From Streptomyces pseudogriseolus (GTDB taxonomy: Bacteria > Actinomycetota > Actinomycetes > Streptomycetales > Streptomycetaceae), in assembly GCA_002154585.1 (NCBI GenBank), contig MUNG01000016.1:1-57442 (forward strand): a DNA stretch of 57,442 nt, given 5' to 3'. This document shows positions 46,683 to 53,931 of the stretch, in pieces. The notes beneath the pieces were generated by a model, which did no database searches, had not been told where the DNA came from, and saw nothing but the letters and a program-made list of their open reading frames with translations. Both the position numbers and the translations under genes were made by a program. Each line of letters starts with the position of its first letter. The stretch's first letter is position 1.

Positions 46683-46697
46683 TTGCGATTTTCGCAA
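46683..46697. promoter_or_regulatory. Palindrome TTGCGA-TTT-TCGCAA before the XRE-ImmA gene
   Basis: A perfect 6-3-6 palindrome ending 20 bases before the XRE-ImmA start codon. Its position suits autorepression by the XRE domain. TGAC-AC-GTCA at 46664-46673 is a further short palindrome in the same gap. Confidence 0.5.
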
Positions 46698-46717
46698 CTC
46701 GCCGGTACGGTGCTGGA

Positions 46718-47908
46718 ATGACTGAGACTGTGATCGAGCGTGTACGCAAGGTCATGGACGCAGCCTCCCTTTCCCAGGCCGCGTTCGCCGATCGAATCGG
46801 CCTGTCCCCGGACAAGCTCTCCAAGTCGCTCGGCGGCGTACGCCGTTTCAGCTCGCTCGACCTGGCCCGTATCGCGGAGGCCACCGGCACGACGGTGGAC
46901 TATCTGATCAGCGGACGCGAGCCGGTACGTCCCCGTGCTGCCGCCCGCTCCACTGGAGCGGTCGCGGAAGGAGCCGGATGGGCCGAGATCGAGGCGATCG
47001 CCTCCCGCTTCCAGAACGCCTACGAGGTCCTGAGGCTGCTCGACCGACCTCGCTTCGTCCCCGATCTGCCCGCGCCTCGCGCGGATCTGGAACGGTACGT
47101 CGACCAAGGGGAGCGTCTCGCCTCCGACCTCGCGGAACATCTTGCCGGGCGAGGCGCGGGGTCCCCCGCGGGCATGGACCTTCCCTCCCTCACGCGGCTT
47201 CTCGCGGACCACTGCGGAATCGACGTGGCACTCGTCGAGTTTCCCTCCCGCGCGGCGCTGTCCGGGGCGACATGGCAGTCCGAAGGATTCCGGATCGTGC
47301 TGCTCGCCACCACCCAGGAGTGGACCCGAGCACGCTTCACCCTTGCTCACGAGGTCGGACACCTCCTCGCCCGTGACGCCCAGGACCTGCGCGCCGACGC
47401 GACACCCCAGCCCGGCAAGCAGAAGGACTACACAGAGGTCAGGGCCAACGTCTTCGCTGCCCATTTCCTGATGCCGGCGGCAGAGGTGCGAGCAGCCTGG
47501 GAGCGCACGGTCGCCGACCCGAAGGCGCCCACCGACGCCGAACTCAGCGAACTCGTCGTCACGTTCAAGGTCTCACCCAGCGCCCTGGCGGCCAGGCTCA
47601 ACCGGCTGGGACTCCTCGACAGTAGTCGTCGGGACAGGTTCCGCGGTTTCACCACGGAGATCTGCCACGTTCTGGCGGGGCGGCTCGACGACCACTACCG
47701 TCACCGCGCGGAGTCTGCGGTGGCCCGCCCGCCGCTCGCCCCGATGGCGGAGCTGCTCGCCGCGTACGAGGCCGGTGAGACGACTCTCCGCCCGCTGGCC
47801 GCCTACCTGGACCGCGACGTCGACGACCTGAGGGCCATACTCGAGCCCGCGCGCCCCCCACGCCCCTTGCCGGAGGACGAGAAGGGCGATCCCGTATTCC
47901 AGCCATGA
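46718..47908 (+). CDS. XRE regulator with ImmA/IrrE metallopeptidase domain
   Basis: A 396-residue protein; the start is MTETVIERVRKVMDAASLSQ. The XRE helix-turn-helix is at about 5-70 (LSQAAFADRIGLSPDKLSKS, FSSLDLARIAEATGTTVDYL). The ImmA/IrrE peptidase domain has zinc motif HEVGH at 211-215, followed by VRANVFAAHFLMP, which supplies the third ligand region. Such proteins can be antitoxins, or phage-type repressors that are cleaved or cleave a partner under stress. The stop overlaps the PIN gene (ATGA), which suggests an antitoxin-toxin pair or regulated nuclease. The C-terminal 90 residues are outside known domains. Confidence 0.86.
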   Translation: MTETVIERVRKVMDAASLSQAAFADRIGLSPDKLSKSLGGVRRFSSLDLARIAEATGTTVDYLISGREPVRPRAAARSTGAVAEGAGWAEIEAIASRFQNAYEVLRLLDRPRFVPDLPAPRADLERYVDQGERLASDLAEHLAGRGAGSPAGMDLPSLTRLLADHCGIDVALVEFPSRAALSGATWQSEGFRIVLLATTQEWTRARFTLAHEVGHLLARDAQDLRADATPQPGKQKDYTEVRANVFAAHFLMPAAEVRAAWERTVADPKAPTDAELSELVVTFKVSPSALAARLNRLGLLDSSRRDRFRGFTTEICHVLAGRLDDHYRHRAESAVARPPLAPMAELLAAYEAGETTLRPLAAYLDRDVDDLRAILEPARPPRPLPEDEKGDPVFQP

Positions 47909-48471
47909 CAGATCTCTTGCACTCCAGGGGCCGCGTCAGCCTGTTCCCCGACAACACCGTCCTGTGCAACTTCGGCACCGTGGGCCGTCTGGACCTGCTC
48001 CGCAAGGTGCTCGACGGATGCGGCCGCTGGACCGAGGCGGTGGCGGAGGAGGCCCGACGATCGGCCGCCTACGTGCGCGACCTTGCCCGGCTCGAAGCGG
48101 AAGGCTGGCTGGGCGAGCCGATCGAGCTTTGCACCGACGCCGAGATCGCTCTCGCGGACCGGTTGCGCCGCGCGGTCTTCGGTGGCCTGCCGACCGAACC
48201 TTTACGCCACCTCGGTGAAGCCGAAACCCTCGCGCTCATCCAGACGCGAAGGGAGTTCACCGGGGCTGTCTGGATCACGGACGACCGCGACGCCGGCGAG
48301 TACGCCTCCGCGCGCGGCATCCCGGTCAAGAACACCGTCGCCCTCATGCGCGAGGCCGCCGTGTCCGGGCTTGTCCACCACGTCGAAGGGCATCGTCTCC
48401 TCGTTGACATGGTCGCTCAGGGCCGACACCTCCGCGACGTCCCGGAGCGCGCGGAGCGGTTGCTCGACTGA
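47905..48471 (+). CDS. PIN-like domain nuclease, possible toxin
   Basis: A 188-residue protein with a PIN-like acidic set: Asp16 in SLFPDNTVLCNFG, Glu105/Glu107 in RHLGEAETLALI, and Asp126/Asp127/Asp129 in WITDDRDAGEYA. PIN proteins are metal-dependent RNases, often toxins. Codon 100 (48202-48204) is TTA, the rare Leu codon read by the bldA tRNA in Streptomyces and the only TTA I found in this window. It is coupled to the XRE-ImmA gene by ATGA. A gap of 186 bases without a gene follows. Confidence 0.75.
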   Translation: MTDLLHSRGRVSLFPDNTVLCNFGTVGRLDLLRKVLDGCGRWTEAVAEEARRSAAYVRDLARLEAEGWLGEPIELCTDAEIALADRLRRAVFGGLPTEPLRHLGEAETLALIQTRREFTGAVWITDDRDAGEYASARGIPVKNTVALMREAAVSGLVHHVEGHRLLVDMVAQGRHLRDVPERAERLLD

Positions 48472-48609
48472 GCCCGGGAGGCGCGCGTGAGAAGCGCGGC
48501 GGCGTGGAGCGGAAGGATGCGTCAAAGTTCCGCGCGTCGGCTGTGTGATGACAAGGCTCCCCCCGCCGAGCGGTTGCTGTCGCCGTCGGCTGCGCCCTAC
48601 TTGCGCCTC

Positions 48610-48638
48610 TTGCGTAACGACAGCCACCCCGAATAAGG
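48610..48638 (+). promoter_or_regulatory. Possible promoter of the CoiA-like gene
   Basis: TTGCGT (48610-48615) and ATAAGG (48633-48638) are spaced by 17 bases in an AT-richer patch of the 48472-48657 gap. The match to the -10 consensus is moderate. Confidence 0.3.
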
Positions 48639-48657
48639 TTGTTAGCGGTGTCAACGG

Positions 48658-49353
48658 ATGGGCGTTGTCGCGGGGGTTGTCGCAAGGGTGCGCCGGGGGG
48701 GGCAAGGAGTGGGACAGATCGACACCCGCCTATTCTTGCGGCAATTCGGGTGGGACGACTTCTGGTGCGGAACCCTGCTCGGCGGCTGCGGCCGGCCACT
48801 GCGACCCAAGCGGTACGTGACGCGGGTCTGCCACTTCGCGCACGAGGCAAACCCTGGCCGTGACGAATGCCACCGGACTACCCACAGCGCGGACAGCGCC
48901 GACCACTTGTTCATCAAGGCGCACGCCACTCGCTGGCTGGCCGCCCATGGACATGAGGTGCGCGGAGAACTGCGCACCCTCGGACACTGCCACGGTGACG
49001 CCGTGGACTTCCGGCTGCCTCGGACGGACATGTTTCTCCGCTTCGAGCTCCACTCCGAGGACTACAGGACCTGGCGTAAAGCGGCCGACAGCCTGGGTGC
49101 GAAGGAAGGCCGGATCGAGTGGGTATGTGGGCAGGGCGACCATCTCGCGCGCGACATGCTGGCTCGGAGGGGCTACGCGCTGCTGGTGCGGTGCGAGACC
49201 GAGGGCAACGACCGCCGTGTGTACATCGGCACGTTGACCGACGGGAGAGAAACGGCCTGGGAACCTCTGGTGGACCAGTGCCGGATGACCGACAAGGGTT
49301 TGGTCACCCCCACGCTTGGGACGCTTCGCGCCGGCGGAGTGGTACGACGGTGA
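48658..49353 (+). CDS. CoiA-like nuclease-fold protein
   Basis: A 231-residue frame. After a basic N-terminus of uncertain start come CGRPLRPKRYVTRVCHFAHE and RDECHRTTHSADSADHLFIK, the zinc-ribbon/HFAH/EH-K pattern of CoiA-type proteins. A nuclease-like core follows: GDAVDFRLP and LRFELHSEDYRTW. CoiA relatives have Glu-x-Gln or Glu-x-Lys at the last motif; here it is Glu-Leu-His. The ATG at 48658 gives the longest form, and a GTG at 48709 with AAGGAG next to it is possible. Function is unknown; CoiA proteins are linked to DNA uptake or DNA processing. Confidence 0.6.
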   Translation: MGVVAGVVARVRRGGQGVGQIDTRLFLRQFGWDDFWCGTLLGGCGRPLRPKRYVTRVCHFAHEANPGRDECHRTTHSADSADHLFIKAHATRWLAAHGHEVRGELRTLGHCHGDAVDFRLPRTDMFLRFELHSEDYRTWRKAADSLGAKEGRIEWVCGQGDHLARDMLARRGYALLVRCETEGNDRRVYIGTLTDGRETAWEPLVDQCRMTDKGLVTPTLGTLRAGGVVRR

Positions 49354-49413
49354 CAGGGGCACGCACCGACACAGGCCGACGTGTGGGGCGAGTGGTGTCC
49401 GGGCAGTGAGATG

Positions 49414-49438
49414 CGGCTCCAAGTGGAGCCGGCGCTTT
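49414..49438 (+). terminator. Terminator after CoiA-like gene
   Basis: CGGCTCC-AAGT-GGAGCCG (49414-49431) is followed by GCGCTTTTC, so this one has a short T-run. Confidence 0.65.
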
Positions 49439-49485
49439 TCGTTGGGTGTCAGCCGTAGGCTGGCATGGATTGATGTGGGGGGACG

Positions 49486-50808
49486 ATGATCGACTATCGC
49501 AAGCCGGCGAACGTTCCGGTCTGGACGCTGGCGACGCGGGATGTCCAGGTGCCGAAGGTGTTCGGGGACGGGCCGATGACGGCCGAGCGGCTGGACGAGC
49601 TGCGGGGTGTACTGGCCGCGTTGGCCGACCAGCCGATCGCCACGCTCGAGGCGCACCCGCTGCCCGAGAGGGTGGACCGCAGCAAGGGCATCGCGCTCGG
49701 CGCCGCCAGCCCTCTGGCGCAGCACCTGTCGCAGCTCATCACCGAGTCGGCGAAGACGTCCACCGCGGCCGCCACGGCGACGGCCTCCGGCGAGATGCTG
49801 TGCCGCGTGGTCGTCCCGGCGAAGGTCGCCGCCGAGTTCGGGCAGGGCCTGGTCACCTGGATGGAGCCGAAGGGGGCGAAGGGCGCGTTCTACGGCGACC
49901 TCGTGCACTCGGTGACGCGCCAGGCCGTCGGCAAGGCGACACTGGTGCCGGTCAGCGGAGCCGCGGCCGCCGGCACCGTCGGTGGTGCGGGCGCGACCGC
50001 CGGGGCCGCCGCCGCGGGGGGTGCGGTGCTCACCGTGGCCGCTCCGCTCGTGCTCATGGCCGTGGCCGTGGGGGTCAGCGCGCACGCCGACCGCAAGCGG
50101 CAGGAGGCCATCGCCCACATCACGGACCTGCTGGAGCAGCTTCAGGCCGACAAGCTGGACGACGAGCACAGTGCGCTCAACGGCTGCCGTCCCGCCATCG
50201 ACAAGGCCACGGCGATCCTGCTCGACCAGGGCAAGCTCGGTGTCTCGCTGGGCCTCGACTCGGCGGTGCACACCATCGACACGGCGCTGAGCAAGGCCGA
50301 CATCCGGCTGGCGCGCTGGCGCAGCGCACTCGACAAGCTGCCCGCCGGCGAGCCCGTCGAGATCGCCACGCTGACCGAGGCGTTCCCGGGCGTGGACGAG
50401 CAGGGCGGTACGTTCCGCACGCACATCGAAATGGCCGCGCTGGCCATCGCGTTGAAGCGGCGCGTCAACGTGCTCCAGGCGGTGGAGCGGGCCCAGAGCG
50501 AGCCGGACAACCTGTTCGAGAACTTCGCCCGCGCGCTCAAGGACGACGAGCGGCGTCTCGACGAGCTGGAGTCGGGCATGGCCCAGGTGCTGGTGCGCCT
50601 GTCGACGCTGGAGCTGGCGCGGCCGAGCAGCAAGCGGCCCGTCCTGACGAACGGTGAGGTCGACCGGCTGCTGCGCGCGACGTACCAGATTCGCAGCCTG
50701 GGCGACGGCGTGGCGCTGAACGGCCGCCCGGCGGACGTGGCGATCGAGATGGCCCGTGAGCGGGACGGCTCGCTCGTCGTGTTCCCCGCCCTGCCCGCCC
50801 ACGCGTAG
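49486..50808 (+). CDS. Putative membrane-associated protein of unknown function
   Basis: A 440-residue protein starting MIDYRKPANVPVWTLATRDV after GGGGGGAC. The middle has a Gly/Ala-rich hydrophobic stretch at about 160-205 (GTVGGAGATAGAAAAGGAVL then TVAAPLVLMAVAVGVSA), which could cross or insert into the membrane as one long or two short helices. Long charged helices follow (AHADRKRQEAIAHITDLLEQ and onwards), with AALAIALKRRVNVLQAVERA and a DDERRLDELESG segment that look coiled-coil. I do not recognise the family. It is 21 bases upstream of an Mrr-type endonuclease gene and probably forms a pair with it; a membrane-effector or inhibitor role is speculation. Confidence 0.72.
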   Translation: MIDYRKPANVPVWTLATRDVQVPKVFGDGPMTAERLDELRGVLAALADQPIATLEAHPLPERVDRSKGIALGAASPLAQHLSQLITESAKTSTAAATATASGEMLCRVVVPAKVAAEFGQGLVTWMEPKGAKGAFYGDLVHSVTRQAVGKATLVPVSGAAAAGTVGGAGATAGAAAAGGAVLTVAAPLVLMAVAVGVSAHADRKRQEAIAHITDLLEQLQADKLDDEHSALNGCRPAIDKATAILLDQGKLGVSLGLDSAVHTIDTALSKADIRLARWRSALDKLPAGEPVEIATLTEAFPGVDEQGGTFRTHIEMAALAIALKRRVNVLQAVERAQSEPDNLFENFARALKDDERRLDELESGMAQVLVRLSTLELARPSSKRPVLTNGEVDRLLRATYQIRSLGDGVALNGRPADVAIEMARERDGSLVVFPALPAHA

Positions 50809-50829
50809 GCACGCGGACGCCGATAGCGA

Positions 50830-51996
50830 GTGACCGTGTCGAATCTTCGCAGCGACCCGCGCACCTCCGACGCCGTCCGCGGCAGCGGCTGGACCAGCGG
50901 CTCACCCCAGGCCGAACAGCTGTTGTCGCGTCTGGGAGCCGGTGAGCGGGTCGAGCTGCTGTTCGTGACCCCCGGTTACCAGGGCGCGCTGACGGCTCGG
51001 CGTCTGCTTCTGTGGCGCGGCATCTTCCGGGTGCGGTGCACCGAACTCCGCCGTCCGTTGCCCTTGTCGGGCAGTGGGAGCCGGTCGGCTTTCGGTGAGA
51101 TCCTCGTGCTGGACGCGCCTGAAGGCGCCATGGAGCTGAAGCTGCTCACCCGGCGCGTGGCGAGTGCCTTGGCCGCCGCCGGCCGATCGGTCGCCGCCAC
51201 CCCGACCGCCCACCACGCGGCGGCGGCCGGCCGCGTGTCAGGGACCCCGCGCGCGGAGGGAAGCCCCGGCGCGGCCGGGTCGTACCACCCGAGAGTCATC
51301 CGTACGTGGCAGGACGCCGAGCTGGCCGCCGTCGACCACATGCGCGGTCTCGGATTCGCCGACGCGCGCGTGACGGGCGCCGGTGCGGACGGGGGCATCG
51401 ACGTGTTCGCGCGGGACGCCGTGGCGCAGGTGAAGCACCACAGCCAGCCGATCGGCGTCGGTCCCGTCCGTGAACTGCGGGGAGTGGCCGATGCGCACCA
51501 GCATCTGCTGTTCTACGCGTCCGGCGGCTACACGGCCGCCGCGCGCCAGTTCGCCGACGAGAGAGAGGTCGCGCTGTACTCCCTCGCGGAGTCCGGCCAC
51601 GTCACTCCGCTGAACGAGACGGCGACCCGTCTGTCCGCCCGCTCCGCCCCGGCCCCGGCCTCGGGCTGGACCCAGGCGTCCGCGTGGGGGAGAGGGGCGG
51701 CGGCCGAGCGTGCGAGCCGGCGTGCCGCCGAGCTGGACGCGCAGCGGCAGACCGTGCTCCGTCTGATCGCCCGTGTCCGCGCGCACACGAGCGAGGTCCA
51801 CGCCCTGCCGTCCAACCGGTACACCAAGGACCGCATCAAGGCGCTGAAGGCGGCCCACAAAATGACCGAGCGGGCGGAGTCCCTGCTGGCCACGTCGCGG
51901 GCGGACTTCCAGACGCACGGCGGGCGGAAGCAACTCATCGCCCTGGCCGACGAGAAGGCCCGAGAAGCGGCCCTCAAGCTGGCGTTGCGTGTCTGA
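50830..51996 (+). CDS. Mrr-type restriction endonuclease domain protein
   Basis: A 388-residue protein starting at a GTG (MTVSNLRSDPRTSDAVRGSG; a second GTG lies two codons later). Residues 30-115 resemble a PH-like strand-rich domain (ERVELLFVTPGYQGALTARR). The Mrr catalytic domain spans about 160-260: ELAAVDHMRGLGFADARVTG, then DGGIDVFARD with Asp191 and VAQVKHHS with Gln200 and Lys202, the Asp...Gln-x-Lys nuclease set. A basic helical C-terminus follows (RYTKDRIKALKAAHKMTERA). Mrr proteins cleave modified DNA. The preceding membrane-type gene is probably cotranscribed. It is convergent with a HATPase gene. Confidence 0.82.
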   Translation: MTVSNLRSDPRTSDAVRGSGWTSGSPQAEQLLSRLGAGERVELLFVTPGYQGALTARRLLLWRGIFRVRCTELRRPLPLSGSGSRSAFGEILVLDAPEGAMELKLLTRRVASALAAAGRSVAATPTAHHAAAAGRVSGTPRAEGSPGAAGSYHPRVIRTWQDAELAAVDHMRGLGFADARVTGAGADGGIDVFARDAVAQVKHHSQPIGVGPVRELRGVADAHQHLLFYASGGYTAAARQFADEREVALYSLAESGHVTPLNETATRLSARSAPAPASGWTQASAWGRGAAAERASRRAAELDAQRQTVLRLIARVRAHTSEVHALPSNRYTKDRIKALKAAHKMTERAESLLATSRADFQTHGGRKQLIALADEKAREAALKLALRV

Positions 51997-52049
51997 CGCC
52001 CCGGCACGGTGTGGCCCCCGCCGCCGACGGCCCCGGCGGCCCGACGCTC

Positions 52050-52496
52050 TCACGCCCCCGCGTCGAGCAGTTCCGCCCGCACCGTCTTGCCGCTCGGCGG
52101 GTAGGGGACGCAGTCCCACTGGTCGGCGAGGGCGGTGACGAGGGTCAGGCCGCGTCCCGTGGTGGCGAGCGGGTCGCACGCGGGGTCCGTGAGGCAGGGG
52201 AGCGGGCGGAGGTCTCCGCGGGCGTCGCTGACCTCGACGCGGAGGCGGCCGGCGGCCGGGTCGAGGACGAGGGTGAGCCGGAAGCAGCGGCCGGGCACGC
52301 GGCCGTGCAGGACGGCGTTGGCGGCCAGCTCGGCGACGACGAGTTCTGCGCGCTCGGTGAGGTCTTGCGAGACGCCCCGCGAGCGCAGCTCGGTCACCGC
52401 GAGCAGCCGGGCGAGACGGGCGCCGCGCCGCGTGGACGACAACAACTGCGTGTAGGTGTGAACGGGCGTCCCGACGCCAGGTGTTGCGTGGTTCAT
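52050..52496 (-). CDS. Stand-alone HATPase (anti-sigma-factor-like) regulator
   Basis: A 148-residue GHKL ATPase-only protein, similar in plan to the one at 8059. The N-box is ELVVAELAANAVLHG, the G1 region VEVSDARGD and the G2 region TTGRGLTLVTALADQW. The start is MNHATPGVGTPVHTYTQLLS. Such genes in Streptomyces often sit with XRE and DUF397 genes, but none is adjacent. Its upstream region contains a tandem 10-base repeat. Confidence 0.75.
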   Translation of the reverse strand: MNHATPGVGTPVHTYTQLLSSTRRGARLARLLAVTELRSRGVSQDLTERAELVVAELAANAVLHGRVPGRCFRLTLVLDPAAGRLRVEVSDARGDLRPLPCLTDPACDPLATTGRGLTLVTALADQWDCVPYPPSGKTVRAELLDAGA

Positions 52497-52640
52497 GGCG
52501 TCAGAGTGGCGGCTGCGCGCGGGCGGAGGGGAGCGCCACGCCTCGTACGCGGGGCACGCGTACGGACGGGGGAGTCGGGCGGTACGCCACAGCCGCGCGG
52601 ACGACAGGTCTGTACCAATACCAGCCCTTCCGTGCCCTAG

Positions 52641-52660
52641 ACGGAACTTGACGGAACTTG
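52641..52660. repeat. Tandem 10-base repeat in the HATPase upstream region
   Basis: ACGGAACTTG occurs twice in direct succession. The surrounding gap 52497-52792 has no gene. It is AT-richer on its right side and may hold promoters for both flanking genes. Confidence 0.6.
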
Positions 52661-52792
52661 CCTGTGATTCAAGTCACCTGTGTAGCTTTCTGCTCCCGTT
52701 CCGCTACTAAACTGCGGGTAAAGAAATGATCCGGGTGACGCGTCGGCGCGGCGATTGACCACCGCTGTTGCCATGCGTGACCGTTTTACCTG

Positions 52793-53242
52793 TTGTGCCG
52801 TTTTCGGCTCGCCAGGGGTACGTTCGCAGGGGGAGATTTCACGCTGTCGGCGTCGCCCTGGTACTTCGAGCTCGTCTACCACCTGGGCATCGCCGCCGCG
52901 CTCGCGGTGATGCTCGGAGTCGGCGGCCGGCCCGGACTGGCCCTGCACTGGGCCCTGTTGTGGTCGGTCTACCAGCGGCAGCCGGGTCTCCTGGACGGCG
53001 GCGACAACCTCGCGTACGTCGTCATCCCGTTCCTGCTGCTGACCCACTGCTACGACCGGTTCGCCCTGCCCACCGGCCTCGCGAGCCGCCTCGCCCGGCA
53101 CGTTCCCGGCCACCTGCGGGCGGTGTCCGTGCCGTTCCACAACCTGGGCGTCCTCATGGTGGCGGCGCAGATCTGCCTGGTCTACGTCGTCTCCGGCCTC
53201 TACAAGGTCATGGGTGAGGAGTGGCAGGACGGCACCGCGTGA
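52793..53242 (+). pseudogene. HTTM-type membrane protein remnant
   Basis: A 149-codon frame with membrane helices FELVYHLGIAAALAVMLGV, NLAYVVIPFLLLTHC and VLMVAAQICLVYVVSGLYKV. The GLLDGGDNLAY and SGLYKVMGEEWQDGTA segments recall HTTM/SdpB-like vitamin K-dependent carboxylase-type membrane proteins, in which the chain continues well past this point. The frame ends at a TGA exactly where unrelated sequence begins, and the N-terminus also looks short. I read it as the surviving middle of a larger gene. It could still be expressed as a small membrane protein. Confidence 0.55.
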
Positions 53243-53671
53243 CGCTCGTACCAGCAACTCGTCGACGACCACGTCCTGATGCCGCTGGGACTGGAGGCGG
53301 GCGCGGTGACCGCGCTGCCGCCGCGGGAACGGCGTCTCGTGCCACGGAACCTGTCCGGCCGGCCCCGCCCCCTGTGGACGCTGACCGGGCCGATCCTGCC
53401 GGCCGGCGGCCTGTGGTCCACTTGCCGGACGCTGTCCCAGGTTGTAACGGGACTGCTGGTCGACCGCCGGCTTGGCCCGCCCGCGCCCACCTGGCAGCGC
53501 GGCTCCTCGATCACCTGGCACAACGGCGCCACACGCGGCTCGTCCGTCATCGCCGCCGCGCACGACGACGGCCGCTGGATCGTCCTGCACCGCCTGGGCG
53601 CCGGGGACGCCACCGACGATCTCGCCACGAAGACCCTGCTCGCGGCACCCGCGCCGCGCGGCGGGGCGTGA
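53243..53671 (+). pseudogene. Serine hydrolase (beta-lactamase family) C-terminal remnant
   Basis: In the same frame after the TGA the sequence reads RSYQQLVDDHVLMPLGLEAG, as in the middle of class-C-like serine hydrolases. It ends with SSITWHNGATRGSSVIAAAH, the usual C-terminal His-x-Gly-type motif region. The catalytic Ser-x-x-Lys half is absent. An internal ATG at 53279 could open 130 codons, but the protein would lack the active site. This piece and the HTTM piece look joined by a deletion. Confidence 0.6.
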
Positions 53672-53708
53672 ACACCACCACCACACCGAGAGGGTCACGG
53701 GAAGCGTC

Positions 53709-53915
53709 GTGAGAATCGCCTGGTTCGCCTGGCTGGTCCAGCATGTTGACGAATTCGGCTACGACGACGGGCCGTTGCGCGCCTCGATCGGCACGGGCGC
53801 CGTGCTGCTCACCGCGGCGCTGCTCGGGCTCGCCCTGCACCGCAACCGGCCCGCCGCCATCGCCGCCGCGAGCCTCACCTGCGCCCTGGGCATCGCCTGG
53901 CTGGCCTTCCACTGA
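53709..53915 (+). CDS. Small membrane protein
   Basis: A GTG at 53709 opens 68 codons (MRIAWFAWLVQHVDEFGYDD at the start). Two hydrophobic segments follow: IGTGAVLLTAALLGLALH and AIAAASLTCALGIAWLAFH. The start is chosen because the hydrophobic profile begins there. It is 16 bases upstream of the FAD oxidoreductase and probably cotranscribed. I cannot name a function. Confidence 0.45.
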   Translation: MRIAWFAWLVQHVDEFGYDDGPLRASIGTGAVLLTAALLGLALHRNRPAAIAAASLTCALGIAWLAFH

Positions 53916-53931
53916 GAGGACGACGACACCC

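Noticed and set aside
53279..53671. Independent 130-residue gene from the ATG at 53279
   Set aside because: The conserved serine-hydrolase sequence begins before this ATG and the catalytic half is missing, so it is part of a remnant.
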